A stretch of DNA of 64,000 nucleotides from JAGQPD01 sp020426865 (lineage in GTDB: Bacteria; Planctomycetota; Planctomycetia; Pirellulales; Pirellulaceae). The DNA is taken from contig JAWKTN010000002.1 of assembly GCA_041399065.1 (NCBI GenBank), forward strand, positions 744,001 to 808,000. The letters run 5' to 3'. Every line of letters starts with the position of its first letter. Within the stretch, counting starts at the first letter, position 1. Position numbers and translations under genes: made by a program. Positions 56,901 through 64,000 of this stretch are shown in pieces. The notes beneath the pieces are model-generated. The model did no database searches. It saw nothing but the letters and a program-made list of their open reading frames with translations, and had not been told where the DNA came from.

Positions 56901-59362
56901 ATGAAAGCAACGGTAATCGTGATCTCGTGACGAATATTGCCGGCACAAATCAGGATTATTCGAATACCACAAACAACCGGCTCGCTTCCGATGGCACCTT
57001 CACTTACGAGTACGATCACGAAGGCAACAGGATTTCTCGTGTGGAGACTTCCACCGGATTGATTACGAACTACAGCTGGGACCATCGCAACCGTTTGATT
57101 GCTGTCGAGAGTGGCGGAGTAGCCGAGGCATCGCATTGGACCATGAACGGCGGCAGTGTTGCCACAGATAGTGGAAGCAATGGGTTGGACGGAACGCTAG
57201 TCAACACGGTGTGGCAGACGGGCACGACGGGCGACCCGGCACCGCCGAATAGTCAAGACAATACGTTTCTTGGGCTAAACGGGGCGAGCGCCAGAGTCGC
57301 ATTAGGCATCCACAGTGAATTTGAAATCCTTGATGAAGATCTTACCTTCAGTATGTGGTTTCAGATTGACCCGGACAGTACTGCCGAAAACATGACCCTG
57401 GCTTCCGAAGGGTTTCCGGCTTATTCCAACGACGAATACTCCGGGTGGATATTGCGATTCCGCCGAGGCTATACGCCGGATCGACTGGAGTTTGTTATTG
57501 ACAATGGCATCCCGAGCCAAACTGGATTTGCGACGTACACGTACATCGCAGATAACAACTTGGTGGATGGTTGGCACCATGTGGCGGTGACGGTTGATCA
57601 AGCGGCAAGCACGTCAAAGTTGTACCTCGATGGGGTACTCCGAACGACAAAAACCAATGGCATTACGGAAACGATGCCACATCCGACTAGTCAGGCCAAA
57701 AAGGAGATGAACCTAGGTTACTGGCTCTCGTATAACCCCAAATGGTTTTACGGTGACATAGATGACGTCCGAATGTACCGGGACGTCCTCGACGGCACGG
57801 ACATTGCCGCAATCTACAACAATCCTGACGTGCCATTACCTTCGGGTGGGCAGATTACGGTTAATACGTATGATCATTTGAACCAATGGATTACGCGGAC
57901 GGTAGATCAGGACGGAAACCTCAATACCGCGAACGATGCAACTCGAACAGCATTTGTCCATGACAGGGGACAAATTGTGATGCAATTTGATGGAAGCGCA
58001 TCGGCGGACCTAGGAATGTCGGAGCTATCGCATCGGTACCTCTGGGGAGTTTCGGTTGATCAGCTGCTCGCCGACGAGGTCGTCGACAGCCTTGTAGACC
58101 CTTCCGCCAACGAGACGCTTTGGCCCCTGACCGATCATCTTGGATCCGTTCGAGATATTGTCAGTCGAAACGTGAGTGGTCAAACGGTTAAACGAAAGCA
58201 CACAGGATATGACACGTTTGGCAATGTTCAAGGCGAACAATACTTCGATAAGTCCGGCAATGGCATAGATTCTTCACACGCCGAAGCAGTGGATCAGCTA
58301 TTTGGCTACACCGGGCGACCGCTCGACGGTAGCACTGGACTGCAGAACAATTTGCACAGATGGTACGACAGCCACACCGGACGGTGGATCAGCGAAGATC
58401 CGATCGGGTTTTGGGGCGGCGATACAAATCTGACGACGTATGTAGGAAATACTCCTTCAAATGCGGTCGATGCGAGCGGCTTATTCGACGAGGCCGCGTT
58501 TTTCGACATTGTCCGGCTATTGAATCCCGATGCACTCAGGTTCTTCGAAAAACTAGGCGGACGTGTTGAACAGAGGAATCTGCTTTTCAACAAGAAGGCG
58601 CGGTGGATCGATGGAATCCCCGTCATCTACCTGGAGAAGGACTACAACGAACTGCAGGCCGCTGAGGCGTTTATCAATCGCATTGAGCATTCCGCCGAAC
58701 TGGGTGGAATGTACCAAGCGTCGAAAGTGTGTAATTCCGATTCGTACCGAGATTTCCAAAGTTGGTGGCTCTCTCACGCAGCACAGGTAACAGCGACTGG
58801 GGCGGAATTGTATCTTTCGGCCCTGTCAATCGCCAATGACGGTCTGGACTTCGTCATCTCGCTGAATGACACGATTCATGGAATCTCGGAAGGTCAATTT
58901 GCCAGAGCCGCGATTTCAGCGATCGGCATCTTGCCACTTATACCAGGTGGTGTTACAAGGATAGTGTTAAGTAAGGCGGATGAGTTCATCGTTCCAAATG
59001 CCGTCTATCGTTTCATGAAGACGGGTGTGCTCGGCGATGGGTTCAGAAAATTCGAAGACCTAAAGGCGGCACTTCCACCACTAAAGCCCGACCATTCCTG
59101 GCATCACATCGTGCAACAGCACCCAAGAAATGCTGCCAGATTTGGAGAACAACAGATTCACAACACGTGCAACGTCATCGCAACCCCAAACTGGATTCAT
59201 AATGACATTACGAGAATTCAGAATTCGATCATGTTTGAAATCACGGGTAGCCATACGTTAACAGTGGGACAGTGGATTGCTGGGAAGAGCTACAAGGAGC
59301 AGCACGAATTCGGACAGTTGCTGTTTACCAATGTATTAACTGGTGTGTGGATGCCGAAATAG
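50951..59362 (+). CDS. RHS repeat polymorphic toxin
   Basis: A frame open from 50684; ATG 50951 is the last Met before meaningful sequence (about 2,800 residues). Order by nucleotide: hemolysin-type calcium repeats (51060-51310, GGGGNDFLYGGDGADFI), cadherin-like/Ig-like stretch, a Cys cluster PPCDCPCSC (52548-52574), many YD repeats (53300-57100, e.g. TTYSYVGS, YDALDRLTSATTPDPAGS), a LamG-like domain (57130-57830, VDGWHHVAVTVDQAASTSKL), and the RHS core end GRWISEDPIGFWGG (58381-58422). The last ~290 residues are the variable tip: a hydrophobic pre-toxin helix (ISAIGILPLIPGGVTRIV) and SWHHIVQQHPRNAARFG then IHNTCNVIATPNWIHNDI, which looks like an HNH/WHH-type nuclease. The first residues may belong to the preceding frame. 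It is probably exported and delivers the tip to competitors. Confidence 0.88.
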   Translation: MVIAHRNSTWGGGTPSIYIRLQSGADILTVAEDVTFGVKAWGGNGEDQLLGGGGNDFLYGGDGADFIAGRGGNDTLRGGNGVDRIVGDSGNDQLYGDDGDDSLDGGIGTDTITGGDGFDQIENGTQTDGPEGHKPEFVLVGEPRVILKNGDGPDQAAYDVDGDTDMQLQFVAIDRDNDSISYSIVSGPGFIDATTGVYSWNNVTNPARGQTANYMLVARATANGEHTDFTLTIAVHHRNSSIPGVDVLANWDHSDYCDGLPAFCWVGGDGDGTTVDVFHSDPSDESHTNVGIDIEMLVKVWDTHTSSPGDFYLEVSEGPGTVASHPIQIGTELFASYTWTVPAPSLGDLNSLAGQRVVITVSDGAPQDAATLKREVYFNVMRYAWMNDTDNPPVTGHGSPLADDDVATIQLSDYVNGIPANIDLIANDGFNDHDSYPADGELVSGPNHGTLVWNEGIHVNNPPSTEPGDLTLELSVDYSPGPSFNGYDSFRYTVSAARAEHGDLDYVLSNEAQVEIRGPLLLETSVIYSSPEPPCDCPCSCGTEPTAKVNESSAKAHASIPLPFGTAIYQPPQDDPIVRIDYEIPDDPFYPLDDLVSFVIDVMDEDANGGWVPFSSPTTGVLDTDFAKLIASGGTGALHSRLNSPGAPWSGGYEYQVVGQTFAGRDATTRPRSFTSASGTEFYKNLIYLIVQDDIGFGPGWNLAGTDRLIYSPVIKLAGPPQTIIPPEEIIWIHADGYISKFDGVNTFANHDSSASFLTIDANGDSFILTDKYGTKSYFPTVTIDDPDDYKVGRSNVTSRVDRFGNTTTYSYVGSPHERGVVQSIHTSIDGHTLNFYDDNVPADGHVDRIVDFAGRETNLQYDAQGQLFAVMLPDPDGSGGPRTEMTYDTEGFIASIKDADGNTTDFNYSNNGFSLVVQYADFGVEQYVLTVPAFEPYLFVGARGPGHSGASFNSRVKTYDPGSTLQFSFQEFGGGRGFYVDTLGHTSNFTTDLLGYIYEWTDPLGNTTVYERNNDGLVERLTLPMLEDGTAIVEVYGYDSLNNRTSVLFADGTSISAQYDDKSRPQMVTDELGRTTTYNWIDYPDGGEQQVTTTHGISQSYDSVSEMHFRDDGLVSSIVEYRTDPDGFAHPNSVTSYTYNPGTATWLDSVTYPNGASVTVLARNAYGMPISVEDEGGRVYTYLYDALDRLTSATTPDPAGSLQPSTVTYAYTKTSRIDNEKRKAGGVTLTNEYDYDSRLRLEAVTNNYIAKNNSNDPPSTESDEDVTTRYEYDSEGNITAIVDPLQRRTEFRYDPMNRNISIAYEDVEAGTPVVFFAYDALGRTVGSSDPMGNVTRYDYDLKSRVTNVMGSMNANVGYQYDDAGQVVVLADPLGRKTKYTYDDAGRVTEVRLPGQNDDPIVYSYDSASNLVSIVDQQGRQAEFEFDSMHRATVITGPAPDPTLPTQRPSISYNYLPDGQVDYISEVYAFDMGAAVTRITDYGYDNLGRLQTITLPSVDVITTPGGSPSAHASVITYEYDEFGRISTVTDDDGNVTEFGYDGLHRRVSVLGEHPDGNPLSEQPETVIEYDKASQVVGVTEKLTSATDTRTTSYLYDGLGRLVRMVAPDPTTGDGYFSPSDPIGRPFTRWSYDLVGNTVDEEDASGLGSSMTYDRLHRIVSSVDEIAEETTYSYDIVGNLLSLTDSASNITTWEYDDLDRVITETNELGYARIFEYDLVGNLVRRTDRNGRVISLQYNNANQVLNEYWYADAAAADAGPGSEERLLAFTYDVSGRLTSSDDPSHHYDYTYDSLDRIAILGRSIDGLSPAVTSNNRFDNLGNLARVEHDLDTTKDGRTAYTYDALNRLTGISQYFEGGAGANVGRAKSVALDYDLAGQLDTVKRYDDAAQSVAVAVTDLDFDKAGRIDQIKHLSGSDPASPTATLFAGYDFSFNTRNQLTGLAFLPNGTNSPFNYTNESATFTYDDRGQLETADYAGTAIDESYEYESNGNRDLVTNIAGTNQDYSNTTNNRLASDGTFTYEYDHEGNRISRVETSTGLITNYSWDHRNRLIAVESGGVAEASHWTMNGGSVATDSGSNGLDGTLVNTVWQTGTTGDPAPPNSQDNTFLGLNGASARVALGIHSEFEILDEDLTFSMWFQIDPDSTAENMTLASEGFPAYSNDEYSGWILRFRRGYTPDRLEFVIDNGIPSQTGFATYTYIADNNLVDGWHHVAVTVDQAASTSKLYLDGVLRTTKTNGITETMPHPTSQAKKEMNLGYWLSYNPKWFYGDIDDVRMYRDVLDGTDIAAIYNNPDVPLPSGGQITVNTYDHLNQWITRTVDQDGNLNTANDATRTAFVHDRGQIVMQFDGSASADLGMSELSHRYLWGVSVDQLLADEVVDSLVDPSANETLWPLTDHLGSVRDIVSRNVSGQTVKRKHTGYDTFGNVQGEQYFDKSGNGIDSSHAEAVDQLFGYTGRPLDGSTGLQNNLHRWYDSHTGRWISEDPIGFWGGDTNLTTYVGNTPSNAVDASGLFDEAAFFDIVRLLNPDALRFFEKLGGRVEQRNLLFNKKARWIDGIPVIYLEKDYNELQAAEAFINRIEHSAELGGMYQASKVCNSDSYRDFQSWWLSHAAQVTATGAELYLSALSIANDGLDFVISLNDTIHGISEGQFARAAISAIGILPLIPGGVTRIVLSKADEFIVPNAVYRFMKTGVLGDGFRKFEDLKAALPPLKPDHSWHHIVQQHPRNAARFGEQQIHNTCNVIATPNWIHNDITRIQNSIMFEITGSHTLTVGQWIAGKSYKEQHEFGQLLFTNVLTGVWMPK
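50979..50989. repeat. Eleven-G homopolymer tract at the frame switch
   Basis: Eleven G lie 12 bases after the TAG of the upstream frame. Ten G instead of eleven would place the upstream frame in register with the RHS frame. Confidence 0.9.
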
Positions 59363-59440
59363 AGCTGTTAACATTCTTGGGAGACGCTTGTGATGGCCAG
59401 GACTATTCCGTGTCTTGTAGAAGTCTTTGCGGAAAGCATA

Positions 59441-59755
59441 ATGGCACAAGATAACGCAGAATCAGCAAACGAAGGAAACCGCCAAGCGAGAATTTGTAGT
59501 GAGGCATTCAAAGAACTTGTTAGTGAATACGGTGATGAAGGCCGCGAGGCTTTAAAAAGCCTCTTCGAACATCCCTATCCACGGGTACGATGTGTGTCCG
59601 CGGCTTTCCTTCTTCGGTACGACACGTGCGAGTCTCTCCGTGTCTTGCGAGAGCTAGAAAAAGGAAGCGGCCTGGTTGCATTCGGGGCGTCCCAGTCAAT
59701 AAAAAACTGGGAAAACGGGGATTGGGAATTGGATCCAGAGGGCGGATTCCGCTGA
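59441..59755 (+). CDS. DUF2019-like candidate immunity protein
   Basis: A 104-residue protein starting 78 bases after the RHS stop. The core ALKSLFEHPYPRVRCVSAAF, LRVLRELEKGSGLVAFGASQ and IKNWENGDWELDP matches the small HEAT-like DUF2019 pattern (HPxPxVR...AA...L...GxGLxxF). Short acidic genes directly after an RHS toxin tip are normally its immunity protein; the position supports that here. ATG 59441 is preferred; ATGs at 59390 and 59393 would add 16-17 residues with no family sense. It is expected to stay in the cytoplasm and block the tip nuclease. Confidence 0.65.
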   Translation: MAQDNAESANEGNRQARICSEAFKELVSEYGDEGREALKSLFEHPYPRVRCVSAAFLLRYDTCESLRVLRELEKGSGLVAFGASQSIKNWENGDWELDPEGGFR

Positions 59756-60072
59756 CTGCGAATGAGGTTGTGGCATCAGTTCAATGAAGAGCGATTGACA
59801 GCCTGATTGGCGCAGGTGCAGACGGATTCGTGGCGGTGATGCTTGGAGCCTATAAGCCGAGAAAGGCTTGCTCGTAGCTCAGTAGAGGGGATTTGTGAGG
59901 CTGGGTAAGCACGGCACGCGGTTTGAGCCAGATTTCGTCCGTGACATAGTCACGCTTCCTCTCATGTGACGCGCGTTGGCGCATGATCGCGGCCCACCGC
60001 GCACCGTCATCGCTACTCGTCGTTTCCAGCAACGAACAATAGGTTGGATCAGGATGTCACGAGTGCCTGGCG
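59756..60072. other. Stretch between immunity gene and IS91 remnant
   Basis: 317 bases. A minus-strand frame (59850-60032, YVTDEIWLKPRAVLTQPHKS) is protein-like and may be the tail of a further broken mobile-element gene, but no family was recognised. Confidence 0.35.
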
Positions 60073-61502
60073 TCATATGTCGGGAATCAGTCCTTCACAG
60101 AGCGGGCCGAACTGGACTTCGATGGGGTCTTCCATTGCCGGTAGTCCGTCGAGCGACACGTCCATCAAGGCGAAGTACGTGTGGCAATCGTCGAGCGTCG
60201 ACAGCTGCGTAAAGACTTGCCTGTGAAAGGCAAGCAGGCCCGCCACGAACCAGTTGGTGGCTTGCACCGTCATCCGCCCCAGCGATTGCATCCCAGGCAT
60301 CGCACAGCGACGACAGTCCGGTGCGTACGGCTCGCGCGTTGCGCCTCCTCTTGCTCTTGTTGCTCGACCGTTTCCTCTTCCGCCGAATCCGCACGTGGTT
60401 GATCAGCAGCGTTGCCAGATTCGCTCGGCAATGGAAGGCCGCACAGCACGCGGCACTTGGCCAATCGCGGCACGTCGCTGGGCACTGAAGAGCCCCACAT
60501 ATCGCACTCGCAGGAATCCTCGCGGCAAGATGTGTAAGGCGAATCGCTCGACAAAGTCCTCGCCTGTCATCGGCAACTCTTCGTATTGACCGGTGCGATA
60601 GTTTTTCACGCGAATCACCACGCACCGGCCGTCGTGACGCAGGATGCGGCTGTCACGAATCGCTGATCCGACCACATATCCCGCCAGATACTTGACAACC
60701 GCTTCCGGACCCTGACAGTGCGGTGGCGCCGTCTGCACGTTCGCTTGCCATGGTTTTTGCTGTGTCCACTCCAGCCAACGCTCCAGTTCCTCCTCGCCGC
60801 CAATCCATTTCATGTCCGATGGCAGCGTCAACTGCTGCCGACGATACAATTGCCGCACGCCCGCCACAAACAACTTGCGGAACCGCTGCGACACCTCTTC
60901 CCCGCGAACATGCTGTCCGCCGCCACCGTCACCCATCGGTTCTCGTCCACCGAGAGACCGCCAACTGTCACGATCGTGTGGATATGGGGATGGGCGTTCA
61001 TGCGTTGTCCCCAGCTATGCAGCACCATCACCACACCCACCTGCGCCCCATGCTTTTCCAACGCCAGTTCCCGCAAGGTCCGCCCGACACACGCAAAGAA
61101 CAGGCGGTACATCGCATTGTCGTTGGCCAGGATCAACGGAATGAATTCGTGCGGCAACGTGACCACGCAGTGCAGATAGTCGATCGGCAACGACCACCCT
61201 AGAATCCGGTCGACCCACTCCAACCGCTTCCGCTGGCCGCACGAGGCACAATGACGATTGTTGCAACCGTTGTGGCTGATTTGCGAGTGGCCACACCAAC
61301 GGCAGTGCCACGCATGCGAACCATGCAGCCCGGTGCGACACTCCGTCAATTGTCGCAGCACGTAGAGTTTGTCGAACGACGTCCGAGGTGGGAACGCCCG
61401 GATAACTCCCGGGGCGTGGCGTTGCAAGACCTCCCGCACGGTCGGACCACACCCGTCCCCTGGATGGGGCATCAAGCAGCCGCTCGGAATCTCTGGAGAC
61501 AA
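60073..61502 (-). pseudogene. IS91-type transposase, multiply frameshifted
   Basis: From ATG 61502 the frame gives the IS91 N-terminal zinc ribbon (HAWHCRWCGHSQ, GCNNRHCASCGQRKRLEW) and the HUH motif NAHPHIHTIVTVGGLS. Near 60905 the sense moves to another frame (a G4 run where G5 is expected), continuing GEEVSQRFRKLFVAGVRQLY, VVKYLAGYVVGSAIRDSRIL and RYVGLFSAQRRA. Near 60440 it moves again (AKCRVLCGLPLP) and near 60310 back again (CRRCAMPGMQSLGRM ... GLIPDI). At least three indels make this a dead copy. IS91 elements move by rolling circle; no clear ends were identified. The final 60 residues (about 60073-60260) are not typical of IS91 and may be extra. Confidence 0.8.
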
Positions 61503-61840
61503 AGGGGGCCTTCCTTGGCGCTACGGCTGGTTGCTCGATCCATGACTTGACCTTGATTCGACAAGCCTGCAGCATAGCAGCTTATCCGGTTTACTGGACC
61601 GGCAATCTCTCCCACGTCATCGCACAATCTTTTCAGGAGGTACGACGAACGGCGGTCACCCCACTTGTCAGCTTCCTGGGTCATCTGTCATGCTCGACAC
61701 TGCAGGGATCCTCGCAGTGGTTTTTCTATCTTTGGTCTGACGTTTCGGACCACCTGTTGAGGCCAGGCCGCTGGCGGCCTGGATCGGGCCTTTGCCTGTT
61801 GCTGCTACCTGCTTACTAATCCATCGAGGGGAGAATCTCC
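61503..61840. other. Divergent spacer with palindrome
   Basis: 338 bases between the IS91 remnant and the primase-type remnant. It contains a 20-base inverted repeat with nine-base arms (CCAGGCCGC / GCGGCCTGG, 61763-61782) and, before ATG 61841, a GAGGGGAG ribosome binding site. Otherwise nothing was recognised. Confidence 0.45.
61763..61782. repeat. 20-bp inverted repeat
   Basis: Arms CCAGGCCGC and GCGGCCTGG with a two-base centre form a near-perfect cruciform about 60 bases ahead of the primase-type remnant. It may be an operator or a hairpin in the leader. Confidence 0.8.
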
Positions 61841-63498
61841 ATGCCACGTCGTAAAAAGTCCGCGCCCACGGTACGCGCCCATCAACCCGCGACCACCACA
61901 TCACCATCGCAACCGCCATCACCATCACCATCAAAACCATCGGCCGCCGAAGTGGAGTGCGAAGTCCGCGACCAGGAGGTTCATATTCACATCGATACGC
62001 GCCACTACCGCGTGCGGGGCCTGGAGAAGAACCTCAGCACTCACCAACTGCGTGTCAATATTCTGGCTCACCGCGACGATCTCGTGCACATGGACACGCT
62101 CGACCTTTGCAAGGCCAAGTCCCGCGCGTCCTTTATCCAGGCCACCGCCGCCGAACTGTTTGTGGAAGAAGCCACGGTCAAGCGTGATCTGGGAAGACTG
62201 CTGCTAAAGCTGGAAGATCTGCAGCGCGAACAGATCGAAGCCGCCTGCGCACCGAAACGGCCCCCGTCGAACTGACGCTCAAAGAGCGGCAAGCGGCGAT
62301 CCAGTACCTGCGTTCTCCACAGCTCACGCAACGCATCCTCGACGACTACGCGGTGCGGACTGGTCGGCGAAGAGACCAATAAGCTGGTCTGCTACCTGGC
62401 CTGCGTCTCGCGATTGTTGCCCAAGCCGCTGGCGCTGCTGATCCAAAGCGGTAGTGCCGCCGGAAAGACTTCGCTCATGGATGCCACGCTCCACTTCATG
62501 CCCGTCGAAGCGTTTACCCGTTATTCCGCCATGACCGGCCAGTCGCTCTACTACATGGGCAGCACGCTCGCTGCCACAAGATCCTGGCGGTCGCCGAAGA
62601 AGAAGGAATCGCCCAGGCCAGCTATGCGCTGAAACTATTGCAAAGCGACGGGCGGTTGACGATTGCGGCCGCAGGCCGCAATGGAAACACCGGCCGGCAA
62701 CAGACCGAACAATATTCGGTGGAAGGGCCCGTGATGATGTTCCTCACCACCACCGCCGAACAACCCGATGCGGAACTACAAAACCGCTGCGTAACGCTGC
62801 ATGTCAATGAAAGCCCCGAACAGACCGCCGCGATCCAATCGCACCAGCGCACGGCGTTTACGCTTGACGGCCAAACGCAAGCCGACGCTCGTGATGCGAT
62901 TCGAAAGCAGCATCATGACATCCACCGCGTGCTCGAGCCGCTGCCGGTCGTTATTCCTTACGCCGGTCAATTGCAGTTCCGCCACGACCAGACCCGGATG
63001 CGCCGCGACCACGACAAGTACATGACCTTAATCGCCGCCAGTGCCGTGTTGCACCAGTATCAGCGTCCCCGCAAGTCGCGGCAGGTCGCCGGCCAGACGG
63101 TGGAATACATCGAGGCCACACTCGAGGACGTGGCCCTGGCCAATCGCCTGGCTAGCGAGGTGATGGGCCAGAGCCTGACCGAACTACTGCCACAGACACG
63201 GCACTTGCTGCTCCGCATCGACCAATGCGTGGGCCAGTGGGCCGAGCGCCAAGCCAAACCACGCTCGATGATCCGCTTTACCCAACGCCAGTTGCGCGAG
63301 GAATTGGGCTGGGGCGACTTTCAGTTGCGACGGCATCTGGCCCGGCTCGTCGAGTTGGAATACATTCTGGCGTATCGCACTGGTGCGCGAAACCAGCGCG
63401 AGTACCAACTGCTTTACGACGGCGAAGGCCGTCAGGGGGAACGGTTTTTACTAGGGCTCGCCGAATTGGAGCAGTTGGCCGAAACGCAAGTGGCATAA
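61841..63498 (+). pseudogene. Primase-associated P-loop ATPase protein of a mobile element, multiply frameshifted
   Basis: Segments in changing frames join into one protein. 61841-62262: TRHYRVRGLEKNLSTHQLRV and DTLDLCKAKSRASFIQATAA. 62266-62350, other frame: VELTLKERQAAIQYLRSPQL. About 62354-62570, first frame: CGLVGEETNKLVCYLACVS and LLIQSGSAAGKTSLMD (Walker A), MTGQSLYYMGS. About 62572-63498, second frame: HKILAVAEEEGIAQASYALK, VEGPVMMFLTTTAEQPDAEL, RHDQTRMRRDHDKY, IRFTQRQLREELGWGDFQLR. From memory this resembles the C-terminal part of CHC2/toprim DNA primases carried by mobile elements; the zinc-finger and toprim parts are absent here. The junctions near 62265, 62350 and 62570 mark at least three indels. 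The last 286 codons (62638-63498) form one long open frame. Confidence 0.7.
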
Positions 63499-63540
63499 CT
63501 CGCCCCCCAGTGGCGGTAAAACGATCACTCGCCCGGTCAA

Positions 63541-63590
63541 AACGATGCCCGTTCGATCGGTATTCGATCGCCGTTCGATGCCCTTTCGAT
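63541..63590. repeat. TTCGAT repeats at an exact 11-bp period
   Basis: TTCGAT begins at 63552, 63563, 63574 and 63585, and a degenerate AACGAT at 63541 keeps the same phase. Eleven bases is close to one helical turn, so all copies lie on one face of the DNA, as in iterons or a cooperative operator. Confidence 0.85.
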
Positions 63591-63604
63591 GGGGTGCCTG
63601 AAAT

Positions 63605-63638
63605 GACGTAACGTGCTGTGGCCACAGCACGTTACGTC
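63605..63638. repeat. 34-bp perfect palindrome
   Basis: GACGTAACGTGCTGTGG (63605-63621) is followed directly by its exact reverse complement (63622-63638), with no spacer. It lies 15 bases after the last TTCGAT repeat. It could extrude as a cruciform or bind a dimeric protein. Confidence 0.95.
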
Positions 63639-63920
63639 GATCCTTCTCTGTTTTGGTCCGAAAAACGGTCCACACCCCTTAAAAAAAGCCACTGGCGATC
63701 CTGCCCTCTCGCCGCGGGAAACGTCTCTCGTGATCGATGTCGCCGCCAACCAACGCGACCAGAGGACATTTCGGAAAGCTGGAACCATGGGCGGGTGAAC
63801 GCCATCGACGTGTCATGTATCAGGTCCGGTCCTGTTGCATTTGTTCTTGCTCGACGCTAGCGATTGTCTCCGCTTCGAGCATCGTGTTTCCCATTCTTCT
63901 TTCCAAGGAGCCCTTCGGTC

Positions 63921-64000
63921 ATGACGAAAGCTAAAGATCCATCCCTTTCTTCTCCAGGCAATCCATCTGACGACCCATCGCTAGAGTCACTGGTCGCGCG
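63921..64000 (+). CDS. Start of an unidentified gene, cut by the window end
   Basis: ATG 63921 with AAGGAG eleven bases upstream opens a frame (MTKAKDPSLSSPGNPSDD...) that runs off the window after 26 codons. The N-terminus is low-complexity and gives no family. By position next to a primase-type mobile gene it could be an integrase or other element gene, but that is a guess. Confidence 0.5.
   Translation, partial: MTKAKDPSLSSPGNPSDDPSLESLVA

Larger units (their letters stand above)
63499..63920. other. Non-coding stretch with phased repeats and palindrome
   Basis: 422 bases between the primase-type remnant and the last gene. The left third holds the TTCGAT repeats and the palindrome described separately. 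The right part shows only a purine-rich AAGGAG (63904-63909) before ATG 63921; short frames there have no family resemblance. Confidence 0.6.

Noticed and set aside
1..64000. tRNA, rRNA and CRISPR
   Set aside because: No tRNA T-loop pattern in the gaps, no rRNA-like stretch and no regularly spaced repeat-spacer series was seen by eye; a covariance-model scan would be needed to exclude small RNAs.

Overview
The window looks like a chromosomal segment of a planctomycete, most likely of the order Pirellulales. The evidence is the set of lineage-typical proteins: YTV-repeat protein, secreted proteins with a LEDRRLLA-type N-terminal motif, dockerin-like DAADYTxWKDNFG repeats, a PEP-CTERM protein, a choice-of-anchor L protein, MoxR/DUF58/BatA-like/vWA clusters, LemA plus M48 peptidase, and a planctomycete-style RAYT transposase. 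No rRNA, tRNA or CRISPR array was seen.

Left part (1-16.9 kb): a DUF4159/prenyltransferase-repeat gene cut by the window edge faces a cluster moxR - DUF58 - BatA-like - vWA/GATase-like, followed by a lipoate ligase family gene, a HEAT protein, the YTV-repeat protein, a BRCT-MerR-TPR regulator-like protein, a polytopic membrane protein, a CoA-binding protein and moaB. Then (17-19.5 kb) come two secreted surface-type proteins, the first broken by a frameshift and carrying a ten-C tract in its signal peptide. A dispersed intergenic repeat occurs three times between 15.9 and 19.7 kb.

Middle part (19.7-41 kb): housekeeping genes on the minus strand (glnE, DUF427, miaB, Uma2, PilZ, fmt, def), then a tightly overlapping plus-strand operon vWA - TPR - ExbB/TolQ - ExbD - ExbD - large TPR protein. 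The operon suggests an energised envelope complex. It is followed by a metallophosphoesterase, a small c-type cytochrome, a sugar phosphate isomerase-like protein, LemA, an M48 peptidase and a small membrane protein.

Right part (41-64 kb) is accessory: a RAYT transposase with a -1 frameshift at a G run, a direct-repeat cluster next to a 5'-truncated MobF relaxase-helicase, an orphan membrane protein, and a very large secreted RHS polymorphic toxin locus. The RHS locus is split into a 782-residue secreted N-terminal piece and a roughly 2,800-residue RHS piece by a TAG codon plus an eleven-G tract; the two were probably one reading frame. The RHS tip looks like an HNH-type nuclease and is followed by a DUF2019-like candidate immunity gene. 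The end of the window holds a multiply frameshifted IS91-type transposase, a multiply frameshifted primase/P-loop ATPase gene, and a non-coding stretch with 11-bp-phased TTCGAT repeats and a 34-bp perfect palindrome just ahead of a new gene that runs off the window.

All family calls are from reading translations by eye; no database search was run.
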